DNA of 64,000 bases, taken from contig JANNSJ010000057.1 of NCBI GenBank assembly GCA_031402435.1, positions 22,990 through 86,989 of the forward strand. Reading direction: 5' to 3'. Under the pieces are notes generated by a model that worked only from the letters and a program-made list of their open reading frames with translations, ran no database searches and had not been told where the DNA came from. The stretch comes from UBA11986 sp031402435. Its GTDB lineage: Bacteria; Bacteroidota; Ignavibacteria; UBA10030; UBA6906. The translations under genes were made by a program, and so were the position numbers. Position 1 is the first letter of the stretch; every line of letters starts with the position of its first letter. Below, piece by piece: positions 6,457-14,656 of this stretch.

Positions 6457-8595
6457 ATGCTACGGCCAATATACATTTTGCGCATGTTGCTCTTGCTGGC
6501 AGCCGCCATGGTATCTCAGGCCTACTCGCAAGCCGAGACACCGGATGAACCGGATTCCATGAAGACCTATCAAATCGATGAAGTGGTGACGACAGGAACA
6601 CGCACCTACAGGAAGATCATCGATGTGCCATATTCCGTCGAGCGAATTGACAACACGCAGTTCAAATACGAGAAGAAGACGTCCGTCGATAACGTGCTCG
6701 GGATGATTCCGGGGCTCTTCTTCCAGAATCGCTATGGCAACCACGATGTTCGTATTTCCATTCGCGGATTCGGCAGCAGATCCAACTCGGGGATTCGCGG
6801 CGTGCGAATACTGATGGATCATATCCCCGAGTCCGAACCCGACGGGCAAACGCGCATCGAAGCGATCGACTTCCAATCCATCGGTTCGATTGAGGTGGTG
6901 AAAGGCAATTCATCGTCGCTTTACACAAACGCCCCGGGAGGCGTCATTAACTTCATTAATGATATCGGTTTCCAACAAAGCCATGTAACTCAGTTTAATG
7001 AGTTCGGCTCATTCGGCCTTCGCAGCAACGGTTTCAAGGCGGGAGTGAGGACGGAGAAGTATGGATTCTTGATGACATACAACTACCACAATGCCCAGGG
7101 CTACCGTGCTCATAGTCAGGATTATTGGCATATCCTCAACACGGTACTCGAGACGACACCCGGTGACAAATCGAAATTGTTCCTTTACGGCTATTTCGTT
7201 GACGGTGTAATCAAGCTTCCAGGTTCCCTCACGAAGCAACAATTTGATACTGATCCGTTTCAAGCCAACACCCGGGATGTGGGTCGCGACGCAAAGCGGG
7301 TCACCACCAAGGGGCGACTAGGAGTACGTTTCACCACACTGTTTGGAAACGACAATTCCAACGAGATCGATGTTACGGGATATGCAACGATGAAATATTT
7401 TGAGCGTACTGCCGCCACCTACCGCATTTTCAACCGCAGCGGAATTGGAGCAAGCGTACGATACGTCCATAGGCACGATCTGTTCGGTCTCCGCAATGAG
7501 ATATCCATCGGTAGCGATCTTTTCTATCAGAGTGGACCAATAGAAGAGTACGACAACATCGGAGGTTTGAAGGGAGAACCCCTCTCCGGACTTACCAGCG
7601 AGACGATTGCAAACGTCGGGGCCTATTTCCAGAATGCACTGACTCTTGTTGATGACAAGTTTGACATGCTCTTCACTGGAAGGTACGACAAGGTGCTGTT
7701 CGATACCCAGGATCAGAACCTCGGCGTTCGCAATGAGACAAAGAGGTTCGAAGATTTCACGCCGAAAGTTGCTTTCAACTACAAGCTCACACCTACAGTT
7801 GCGGCTTATACGTCCTACGGCTTGAGTTTCGATTCACCCGCGGCAAACGAACTGGACAACTACCCTACAAGTTCACGACCGACGAAGTCGCTGAACCCGG
7901 ACTTGAAACCGCAAAAGTCGAAAAGTTTCGAACTCGGAATTAAGGGGAATCTCATCTTTCCGGACATGGATTTCTTTCGGGTGATCAACTTTGAAGGGAC
8001 ATTCTTCAACACAAAGATCACAGATGAGATCGTACCGTTTGAAGTGTTTGGGGATGTCTTCTACAGAAACTCTGCCAAGACAAACCGAACGGGGTTCGAG
8101 TTGGGAGCAACAATGGATGTAGTTCGAGGGCTTGTCTTCAAAGGAGCTTACACCCTCTCGGATTTCTCGTATGAATCATATATCGCAAGGTCCATTGACG
8201 TCGACTCGACGGGGGCGGTTGTTTCGGATAAGAATTTTGGGGGAAACCTTGTGCCCAGTACGCCGAAGCACAACCTCTCATTCAGTCTATCCTACGAACA
8301 TCCCATCCTTGAAAGTCTCACGGGGTTCATAAAGGTCAACTACATCAACATCAGCGGGATGTATGCAGACGATGAAAATTCCGAGAAAACCAGAGGATAC
8401 CAGCTTGTCAATCTCTCCTCGGGATTGGATATTGTACTCGGAAAACTGAATATTCTTATCAATGGGGGGATGAACAATGTGTCGAACAAAGCGTACATTG
8501 CATTTGTGAACATTAACTCCACCAGGAAAGAATTCTACGAAGTCGGAGAACCCAGGAATTATTATGCAAGCTTGAATATCGGGCTTGCACTATAA
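6457..8595 (+). CDS. TonB-dependent outer-membrane receptor, siderophore/metal type
   Basis: 712 residues with an AAAGGA ribosome-binding site. Signal peptide at about 1-25, then a TonB-box-like segment IDEVVTTGTR (about 41-50). The plug follows (about 55-175): DVPYSVERIDNTQF, NVLGMIPGLFFQNRYG, ISIRGFGSRSNSGIRG, IEVVKGNSSSLYTNAPGGVINF. The remainder is a 22-strand-type barrel ending in aromatic-rich YYASLNIGLAL. Length and architecture match FecA/siderophore receptors rather than the SusC type, since there is no carboxypeptidase-like N-terminal domain. Such receptors import chelated iron, cobalamin or similar cargo using TonB energy. The ligand cannot be told from sequence. PepSY and DUF4920 neighbours make iron or copper likely. 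Confidence 0.85.
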   Translation: MLRPIYILRMLLLLAAAMVSQAYSQAETPDEPDSMKTYQIDEVVTTGTRTYRKIIDVPYSVERIDNTQFKYEKKTSVDNVLGMIPGLFFQNRYGNHDVRISIRGFGSRSNSGIRGVRILMDHIPESEPDGQTRIEAIDFQSIGSIEVVKGNSSSLYTNAPGGVINFINDIGFQQSHVTQFNEFGSFGLRSNGFKAGVRTEKYGFLMTYNYHNAQGYRAHSQDYWHILNTVLETTPGDKSKLFLYGYFVDGVIKLPGSLTKQQFDTDPFQANTRDVGRDAKRVTTKGRLGVRFTTLFGNDNSNEIDVTGYATMKYFERTAATYRIFNRSGIGASVRYVHRHDLFGLRNEISIGSDLFYQSGPIEEYDNIGGLKGEPLSGLTSETIANVGAYFQNALTLVDDKFDMLFTGRYDKVLFDTQDQNLGVRNETKRFEDFTPKVAFNYKLTPTVAAYTSYGLSFDSPAANELDNYPTSSRPTKSLNPDLKPQKSKSFELGIKGNLIFPDMDFFRVINFEGTFFNTKITDEIVPFEVFGDVFYRNSAKTNRTGFELGATMDVVRGLVFKGAYTLSDFSYESYIARSIDVDSTGAVVSDKNFGGNLVPSTPKHNLSFSLSYEHPILESLTGFIKVNYINISGMYADDENSEKTRGYQLVNLSSGLDIVLGKLNILINGGMNNVSNKAYIAFVNINSTRKEFYEVGEPRNYYASLNIGLAL

Positions 8596-8605
8596 ATCAC
8601 CCCTC

Positions 8606-8638
8606 GTTGCCGACGCCCCTACGGGGGCCGTCGGCAAC
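8606..8638 (+). terminator. Hairpin terminator after TonB receptor
   Basis: GTTGCCGACG and CGTCGGCAAC pair perfectly around a GC-rich inner stem (CCCC-TAC-GGGG), 10 bases after the receptor stop. The following T-tract is weak (CTCTAATTTC). Probably an intrinsic terminator. Confidence 0.7.
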
Positions 8639-8668
8639 TCTAATTTCATAACGTAAGCGAGTACCCCT

Positions 8669-10273
8669 ATGAATCACACAAGCATGCTCTGGACCATGTG
8701 TTTCCTGAACCTGTTGTCAGAGACAACCAGGGGAAGCGCGGGCCAGAACTACCGGATCTATCCAAGCAACGTCACACAAACGGAAACATTCATCACACGA
8801 CATCCTGGCAACCCCAACATCCTCTTCGCAAGCGCGAACACCATTAATCTCGGCACGGGTTTCATCAGCGAAGGAGTCTACGTGACAACGAATTTCGGAC
8901 AAACCTGGTATGGCAGCGACACGTGCAACGGATCCCCGATTGACTTCCATCGAGGGGACCCTGATATTGCTATCGACAAGAATGGAACGTTCATCCTTAT
9001 CAGACTCGGCTTCTCCCCTGGCTTGTATTCCCACAACTCGACTAATCTTGGCCTTACGTGGGGTGGACAAAGAACAGTTGCAACAAATGATCAAGATCGC
9101 GCCACACTAACGTCAGACATCGAACCCGGCAGTGCGTACTATGGTAGGTCCTACGCAGGCTGGGTGAGGTTTGCACCTCCATATCCGGTTTTCTTCTCCT
9201 ACACGGATAACGGCGGCAATACGTGGAGTACCCCGTCCCAAATCAACAATCCGCCATCAAGAGGACAAGGAGGAGAAATGGCGATGGGACCGAATGGAGA
9301 AATCTGCATTGTCTGGGCAGGTGTCACGAATGTGTCTCCGTTTACCGAGGACTTCGTGGGTTTTGCCATGTCAACAAACGGCGGCACCACCTGGACTGTG
9401 CGGGAGAATGCATTTGACATGAGTGGAATCGCCGGTTCGTTCGCGCAAAAGGGAAACATCCGCGTCAACGGGTTGCCAAGGATTGATATAGACGTGAGCG
9501 GAGGTGCGCGCAATGGATGGATTTATGTTGTCACCACCCAGCGGAATCTCGCGCCTGCTGGGTCAGACCCAGATATTATCTTTAACCGATCCACGGACGG
9601 GGGAACAACATGGTCGGCGGGCATCAGGGTGAATCAGGACGCGCTGAACAACGGCAAATTTCAGTACTTCCCCGCAATTCACGTGGACGATGCAGGGGCA
9701 ATCAATGTGCTGTATTATGATGACAGGACCACAACAACAGATTCTTCGGGCGTTTATCTCTCGCGCTCCGTGGACGGCGGGACAACGTGGCGTGACTTCC
9801 GCATCAGCGACCATAATTTCAAGCCGCAACCAATCGGGGGGTTCGGACAGGGATACCAGGGCGACAATATCAGCCTTGTCTCTTCCCGCGACACTCTGTT
9901 CCCTGTTTGGATGGACAACTCGACTGGGATCTACCAGATCTGGACCAGTCCAACCGCACTATCAAACCTTGTGAATGTTGAGGGGAACGGCTCACCGCTT
10001 CCCACGACTATCCAGCTATATCAAAGTTTCCCAAATCCTTTCAACCCGAGTGCACTGATCGAATACGAATTGCCAACAAGCGGGTTCGTAACGCTGAGTG
10101 TGTACGATATCTATGGTAGAGAAATAGAAACACTCGTGAAGGGAGAACAACCGGCGGGGATACATCGGATCATGTTCGATACTCGAGGGTCGTCACTTGC
10201 GAGCGGATCGTACTTCTACAGATTGAGTTTCGGCGCGTATACTTCAACAAAGAAGATGCTATTGTTGAAATAG
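8669..10273 (+). CDS. Secreted BNR/sialidase-like propeller protein with type IX sorting domain
   Basis: 534 residues. A signal-like N-terminus ends near GSAGQNY. Residues 30-440 contain repeated Asp-box-like motifs (TTNFGQTWYGS, YTDNGGNTWSTP, STNGGTTWTV, STDGGTTWSAG, SVDGGTTWRDF), the signature of a six-bladed sialidase/BNR propeller. The C-terminal 80 residues (LYQSFPNPFNPSALIEYEL ... GSYFYRLSFGAYTSTKKMLLLK) are the type A sorting domain recognised by the type IX secretion system, so the protein reaches the surface or medium. A sialidase catalytic set (Arg triad, Tyr/Glu) is not evident, so enzymatic activity is not claimed. The ribosome-binding site is poor. It converges with the gene at 10289. 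Confidence 0.8.
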   Translation: MNHTSMLWTMCFLNLLSETTRGSAGQNYRIYPSNVTQTETFITRHPGNPNILFASANTINLGTGFISEGVYVTTNFGQTWYGSDTCNGSPIDFHRGDPDIAIDKNGTFILIRLGFSPGLYSHNSTNLGLTWGGQRTVATNDQDRATLTSDIEPGSAYYGRSYAGWVRFAPPYPVFFSYTDNGGNTWSTPSQINNPPSRGQGGEMAMGPNGEICIVWAGVTNVSPFTEDFVGFAMSTNGGTTWTVRENAFDMSGIAGSFAQKGNIRVNGLPRIDIDVSGGARNGWIYVVTTQRNLAPAGSDPDIIFNRSTDGGTTWSAGIRVNQDALNNGKFQYFPAIHVDDAGAINVLYYDDRTTTTDSSGVYLSRSVDGGTTWRDFRISDHNFKPQPIGGFGQGYQGDNISLVSSRDTLFPVWMDNSTGIYQIWTSPTALSNLVNVEGNGSPLPTTIQLYQSFPNPFNPSALIEYELPTSGFVTLSVYDIYGREIETLVKGEQPAGIHRIMFDTRGSSLASGSYFYRLSFGAYTSTKKMLLLK

Positions 10274-10288
10274 GTCAAAAGAAGATAC

Positions 10289-11575
10289 CTACTTCAGCAG
10301 CATCATCTTTCTCACTTGAGTCAGCCTGCCACGCGAGGTGTTGATGGTGAGTTCATAAAAGTAAACACCCGATGCAAGTGTTTCCCCGTTGAATCGCATG
10401 TTGTGGACACCCGGTTCTTTGTTCCCTATGGCGAATCTTCTGATCTCTCGTCCGGCGGCATCGCATACTCTGAGCGTGACGAACGCGGCTTCAGACAATT
10501 CATACCCAATTGCCGTTGATGGGTTAAACGGGTTGGGATAATTCTGATAGAGCCTGAAGGCTGACGGATGTTCTGCGAGAGGTCCATCAACATCAACAAC
10601 AGTTGGGTCGTATCTGAGAATCGTACCATTCTTTCCCACCATAAAACCGTGGGTGGAATCGATGAATATCACGTCATGCATTGCTGTACTGTCCGGCGAG
10701 TAGAATGCTTCCCAGGTATTGCCGGTGTCCCTTGTGACCATATACGTTCCGGCAAATCCGAGCGTAGCCCATCCCTCCGCCGGTGTCCTGAAGGAAAGGC
10801 TTTTCGCCTCTCCCCAAATGCCAAGGTACGTATACTCCCAACGTCCGCCCCCATTGTCTGATTGGATCATACCGGACCCCGCGTCAAGGTCACCACCAAC
10901 AGCAACAAGGTGCATCGAATCGACGTAATGCAGAGCGTGAATCGGTTCGCCTGACTGGCTGGTCGCACTCCACCGCTGGCCCCCGTTTGTTGTTCTCCAT
11001 ACCACACCCGCAAGGTCCATCCTGCCTCCAAGCGCGAATCCATAGTTGCGCGAATAAAAGTCAAAGTGGTAGACCGGGAATCCCGAAACGATGGATGAAT
11101 CAATAAACGCCTGCGACCAGGTAAGACCTCCATCCGTTGTCTTTGAGATTGTTCCACTGTTCCCCCCCATCCATCCGTTCACAGAATCAAAAAACGAAAG
11201 CGCATAATAGAACTCGGTGTAATAGTCACGTCTCGTCCATGTAGTACCGCCATTGGTGGTCTTGAGCAGATATGTCCCGTACCAAAGTGTATCCACCGGA
11301 TACTCGAACGCCAGTGCCCAGGCGAACGAACGATCAACAACGAAGAGTTCATGAATCTCATTGGAGATCCCGGTGTTCTGCGATACCCACGACGCTCCGC
11401 CATTTGTGGTATGAAGAACGGTCCCACTATCACCGGCTACCCATCCATTCGCAGAATCGATAAAGCAGATTCTGTTGAGATTGACGGATGTCGGTTTGTC
11501 GATCGTGGTCCAACGGTTCTGACCAAACGCTGGACACACGCTGACAAACAGGATGAATATGGAGAAGAGTCTCAT
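10289..11575 (-). CDS. Secreted YCF48/BNR-like propeller protein with type IX sorting domain
   Basis: 428 residues; signal peptide MRLFSIFILFVSVCPAFGQ. About six repeats of the type GTVLHTTNGGASW, LLKTTNGGTTWTRRDYY, GTISKTTDGGLTWSQAF, VWRTTNGGQRWS and GTYMVTRDTGNTWEAF build a YCF48-like/BNR propeller (residues 25-330). The C-terminus LYQNYPNPFNPSTAIGYEL ... VRKMMLLK is a type IX sorting domain. The ATG directly abuts the stop codon of pdxB, so the two are probably translated from one message although the functions look unrelated. Role unknown; likely a surface-exposed structural or binding protein. Confidence 0.8.
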   Translation of the reverse strand: MRLFSIFILFVSVCPAFGQNRWTTIDKPTSVNLNRICFIDSANGWVAGDSGTVLHTTNGGASWVSQNTGISNEIHELFVVDRSFAWALAFEYPVDTLWYGTYLLKTTNGGTTWTRRDYYTEFYYALSFFDSVNGWMGGNSGTISKTTDGGLTWSQAFIDSSIVSGFPVYHFDFYSRNYGFALGGRMDLAGVVWRTTNGGQRWSATSQSGEPIHALHYVDSMHLVAVGGDLDAGSGMIQSDNGGGRWEYTYLGIWGEAKSLSFRTPAEGWATLGFAGTYMVTRDTGNTWEAFYSPDSTAMHDVIFIDSTHGFMVGKNGTILRYDPTVVDVDGPLAEHPSAFRLYQNYPNPFNPSTAIGYELSEAAFVTLRVCDAAGREIRRFAIGNKEPGVHNMRFNGETLASGVYFYELTINTSRGRLTQVRKMMLLK

Positions 11576-12730
11576 TCAGGCTTTCAATGTAATCTTCTGG
11601 AAACCTACAGTCTTTAATATTCCAACAAGGGGGGAATGAGATTCGGAAAGAGTAACCTCGTGATAACTGAACTCCCGCCGCACTGGATACCCCACCCTGA
11701 GTTGTCTGAAATACTCGCCCCGTTCAGAATCGGCCAGCAGAACGACTCTTCGTAAAGCTCTATCGTCCTCTTCAATATCGTAACATCGTCCGATTATCGC
11801 AAGCAGTCCGGGAACAATCGATAGGCCTTCTGGTATGGTGATTGGAGCAACGGCCCCTTGATTCAATGCATTGCGTGCAGTCCAAGTCGAACGCCACCCA
11901 AAATGATTGCAGGCCGCCTTGTGAATCATTGCTGTACCGTTCACTTTGCCATCGTATGAATATCCTGCAATGTGCGGCGTGCCCAACGTTACCAACGAGA
12001 GAAGTTCGGCATCGATTGTCGGTTCCTTCTCCCAGACATCGAGCACACCGGCATGAAGGTGATGGGATCGCAACGCTTTCTTGATCGCATCCGTTTCCAC
12101 AACTCCACCTCGTGATGTATTTATCAGGATGCCGCCCTTCTTCATCAGTGCAATCCGTTGTTCATCGAAGAGGTGGTAGGTCTTATCAGGCCCACCTCTT
12201 GTTAATGGAACATGAATCGTGACGATGTCGGCATTCATCAACTCATCGAGCGAACGGTATATCGGGTTTCCTGTTGTCCGGGCAAGTGGCGGGTCGTTCT
12301 GAAGAACGTTCATTCCAAGCGCTTGGGCATACTTCACTACGATGGTGCCCACGTTTCCGATCCCCACAACACCGAGCGTTCTTCCTTCGAGAGTGAACCC
12401 CAACCGCTGCGACAAGACCAGGAGTGCCGCGATGATATACTCAGTAACCGAGTTTGCGTTGCTTCCCGGTGCGCTTGCAAAACCAATTCTCTGTTGTTCT
12501 AAGTAATCAGTGTCAACATGGTCGGTTCCAATGGTAGCAGTCCCGATGAACCGGACGCTGGTACCATGAAGGAGCGCACGGTCTACTGTTGTCTCGGAAC
12601 GAACAAGAAGAGCGTCAGCATCGCGAACCGCATCATGAGAAATTGCTTGCGTGTCGAAAGCAACGACTTCCGCAACATCTGCGAACGCCTCTTTAACAAA
12701 CGGTATTTTTGAATCTGCGACGATTTTCAT
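11576..12730 (-). CDS. pdxB: 4-phosphoerythronate dehydrogenase
   Basis: 384 residues from the ATG at 12730 (MKIVADSKIPFV); an in-frame GTG seven codons earlier is less likely. It is a D-2-hydroxyacid dehydrogenase: LLVRSETTVD in the substrate domain, GVVGIGNVGTIVVKYAQALG as the NAD-binding Rossmann loop, INTSRGGVVET, and the catalytic His in PHIAGYSYDGK. The N-terminal KIVADSKIPFV and the C-terminal extension are typical of PdxB, which oxidises 4-phospho-D-erythronate to 2-oxo-3-hydroxy-4-phosphobutanoate in pyridoxal-phosphate synthesis. It acts in the cytoplasm. No other pdx gene is in the window. Some related dehydrogenases differ subtly, hence moderate-high confidence. Confidence 0.85.
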   Translation of the reverse strand: MKIVADSKIPFVKEAFADVAEVVAFDTQAISHDAVRDADALLVRSETTVDRALLHGTSVRFIGTATIGTDHVDTDYLEQQRIGFASAPGSNANSVTEYIIAALLVLSQRLGFTLEGRTLGVVGIGNVGTIVVKYAQALGMNVLQNDPPLARTTGNPIYRSLDELMNADIVTIHVPLTRGGPDKTYHLFDEQRIALMKKGGILINTSRGGVVETDAIKKALRSHHLHAGVLDVWEKEPTIDAELLSLVTLGTPHIAGYSYDGKVNGTAMIHKAACNHFGWRSTWTARNALNQGAVAPITIPEGLSIVPGLLAIIGRCYDIEEDDRALRRVVLLADSERGEYFRQLRVGYPVRREFSYHEVTLSESHSPLVGILKTVGFQKITLKA

Positions 12731-12893
12731 AACGTCATGATTGTAAGTCACTGGACACGGTAACAGTACACTTCATCACTCCAACCACGCAATTCGCCCC
12801 AAAACCATTGGAAACCGGCGTTATGCGTAGTACAATATAATAGAAGCAGCGAATATATGGAATGCTTTCCACTAATCATCTGGAGGAACCACC

Positions 12894-13391
12894 GTGATCA
12901 AGACGAATCAAGCGCCGGAACGAAACAAACAGGTCGAGGAGATCATACAGCGGGCCGCCGCCAAGATGAAGCATTGGGGAATAACCGTGACGTATCTGGC
13001 AACGCAACTCGGGGTTTCCCGGCAATATGCCTGGCAGGTGTTGTATTACCGCACACTGGTGTCACGGGCAAAGGCTCTGTTTGTCGAGGCAGCAATTGAC
13101 TCGATCATTGAACGGCAGAGCCACGTACAGTCATTCGGGGATCGCCTCCGCGCTGCGCGAACATCAAAAGGACTGACGTTGAAAGAGGTAGCTGACCGGA
13201 TTGGATACTCCTGGGTGGGTGTTGAGCGGTGGGAGAAAAATGTATGCCTGCCGAAACCCGGCGTACTCTGGCATTTGCGTGCGTTGTATGAGGTAGATGA
13301 GAACTGGATGCCACCCGCGATCCAACAATCTCTGCCTATTCCTTCAACCACCCAATGGCAAACAGCGCAAGAACAACGAAGGGTTGCATAA
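12894..13391 (+). CDS. DNA-binding protein with two helix-turn-helix domains
   Basis: 165 residues from a GTG with TGGAGGA seven bases upstream. Residues about 28-60 (ITVTYLATQLGVSRQYAWQVLYYR) form one helix-turn-helix. Residues about 81-140 (FGDRLRAARTSKGLTLKEVADRIGYSWVGVERWEKNVCLPKP) are a full Cro/C1 (XRE) domain. No ligand or receiver domain. Two DNA-recognition units in a short chain suggest a repressor that contacts a bipartite site. It stands alone between the divergent pdxB gene and its own terminator, so its targets cannot be read from context. Not recognised as a named regulator. Confidence 0.8.
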   Translation: MIKTNQAPERNKQVEEIIQRAAAKMKHWGITVTYLATQLGVSRQYAWQVLYYRTLVSRAKALFVEAAIDSIIERQSHVQSFGDRLRAARTSKGLTLKEVADRIGYSWVGVERWEKNVCLPKPGVLWHLRALYEVDENWMPPAIQQSLPIPSTTQWQTAQEQRRVA

Positions 13392-13412
13392 TATTTTTCC
13401 TTCCAGAAAGTC

Positions 13413-13452
13413 GAACCCCCGTTCAATGATGTTGAACGGGGGTTTCGTGTTT
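13413..13452 (+). terminator. Strong intrinsic terminator
   Basis: AACCCCCGTTCAA, a five-base loop and TTGAACGGGGGTT form a 13-bp perfect stem followed by a T-rich tail (TTTCGTGTTTC). It closes the dual-HTH gene. The stop of the convergent PorV-like gene at 13499 lies close by, so it may serve both. Confidence 0.9.
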
Positions 13453-13498
13453 CACAGGAGCTATTGCGAGACAAAGGTTCTTCGTTCTCGCGAACAAC

Positions 13499-14548
13499 TC
13501 AGAAGCCCAGCTTCACCGAGAATACATGATTGTTCTCCAATACCTTCACCGACCTGTAGGCATAGTCGACCGTAATGTCGAGGTTGCCCAGCGCGTAATG
13601 AACACCACCCCCGAACGAGGGGCCAAAGATGTACTTGTTTAGATCCGACTCGGATTCTGAAATATTGTATCCGCCTCTCAGGAATAATATGTCCTGGTAT
13701 GCGTACTCAGCGCCGAGCTTGTATTCATCATCGGAGAAATTGTTATTCTGGAACGTTCCCGAAAAGAGTACGGAGTTGTCCCCCTCGAACGATGTTTTGT
13801 ATCCCAAGCCGAACTCCAGTGTTGAGGGGAGTTCGAATGATGCCGCCTCAACCTTGTAGAACTGTGGCGGCCTGTTCTGCGAAGCCACAGATGCTTGAGT
13901 CAGTAGGCCTGGCCCATCGAATTTCATCTGCGGGCCGACATTCTTCACAACAACGCCAAGGCTCAGTCCATTGAGACTCGCAAAGTTCTCGTAGATAACG
14001 CCAACGTTGAATGCAACACCGTTGGCGCTCACATTCCCCATGCGTTCAGAAATGAAATTCGATGTCACCCCTACAGAAATACGATCGCTGAGTTGTCGTG
14101 AATACGAAAGCCCAACGGTGAAGAACTGTGGCCGGAATGTTTTGCCAGTGCCATCGGGGTTTTGCGTACTGGTTTCGATGATATCGCCGATTGCCAGCGA
14201 CTTGATGCTCAACGAAAGCACGCCGAACCCTTCAAACGCAGCTGACACTGCACCGTAGTCGACTCCTATATCAGCAATGTACGACATGTGCGAGAAGTAC
14301 AAGCCTGCTGAACTCGACATTTTCGCCGCGCCGGCCGGATTCCAGAACAATGCTTCGACGCCGCTGCTCGTTGAGATCGTCGAGCCCCCCATACCGATAT
14401 CACGGGTGCCCACGGGGATGAGAAGTTCTACTGCGCCAGCGCTGCCTGTCCGGTTGCCCGCGCTTGCAAGGGCTTTGTCGGGTGTTATCAACGTCAGCGT
14501 GACAACAAGTATCACGGACGCCCGGAAGATGGAAACGAATTGTTTCAT
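13499..14548 (-). CDS. PorV/PorQ-family outer-membrane barrel protein
   Basis: 349 residues with AAAGGAG nine bases before the ATG. A signal peptide ends near DKALASAG. The mature start GSAGAVELLIPVGTRDIGMGGSTISTSSGVEALFWNPAGAA is the conserved opening of PorV/PorQ/UPF0164 proteins, related to FadL-type barrels, and the chain ends in Phe (FSVKLGF) like outer-membrane proteins. PorV carries type IX cargo to the attachment complex at the cell surface; several paralogues per genome are usual and not all serve secretion. It is third in an operon after a TonB receptor and a large exported protein, so here it may act with them. Confidence 0.8.
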   Translation of the reverse strand: MKQFVSIFRASVILVVTLTLITPDKALASAGNRTGSAGAVELLIPVGTRDIGMGGSTISTSSGVEALFWNPAGAAKMSSSAGLYFSHMSYIADIGVDYGAVSAAFEGFGVLSLSIKSLAIGDIIETSTQNPDGTGKTFRPQFFTVGLSYSRQLSDRISVGVTSNFISERMGNVSANGVAFNVGVIYENFASLNGLSLGVVVKNVGPQMKFDGPGLLTQASVASQNRPPQFYKVEAASFELPSTLEFGLGYKTSFEGDNSVLFSGTFQNNNFSDDEYKLGAEYAYQDILFLRGGYNISESESDLNKYIFGPSFGGGVHYALGNLDITVDYAYRSVKVLENNHVFSVKLGF

Positions 14549-14656
14549 ATTCTTTCACTCCTTTAAGTTGTCTTCTCACAATTGTGCGTTGAGCATTTCC
14601 TACCTTGCCTCATCCCCCCGGTTTGCGCACGAGAGGATGCAGGAAGGTAGTCCCTA

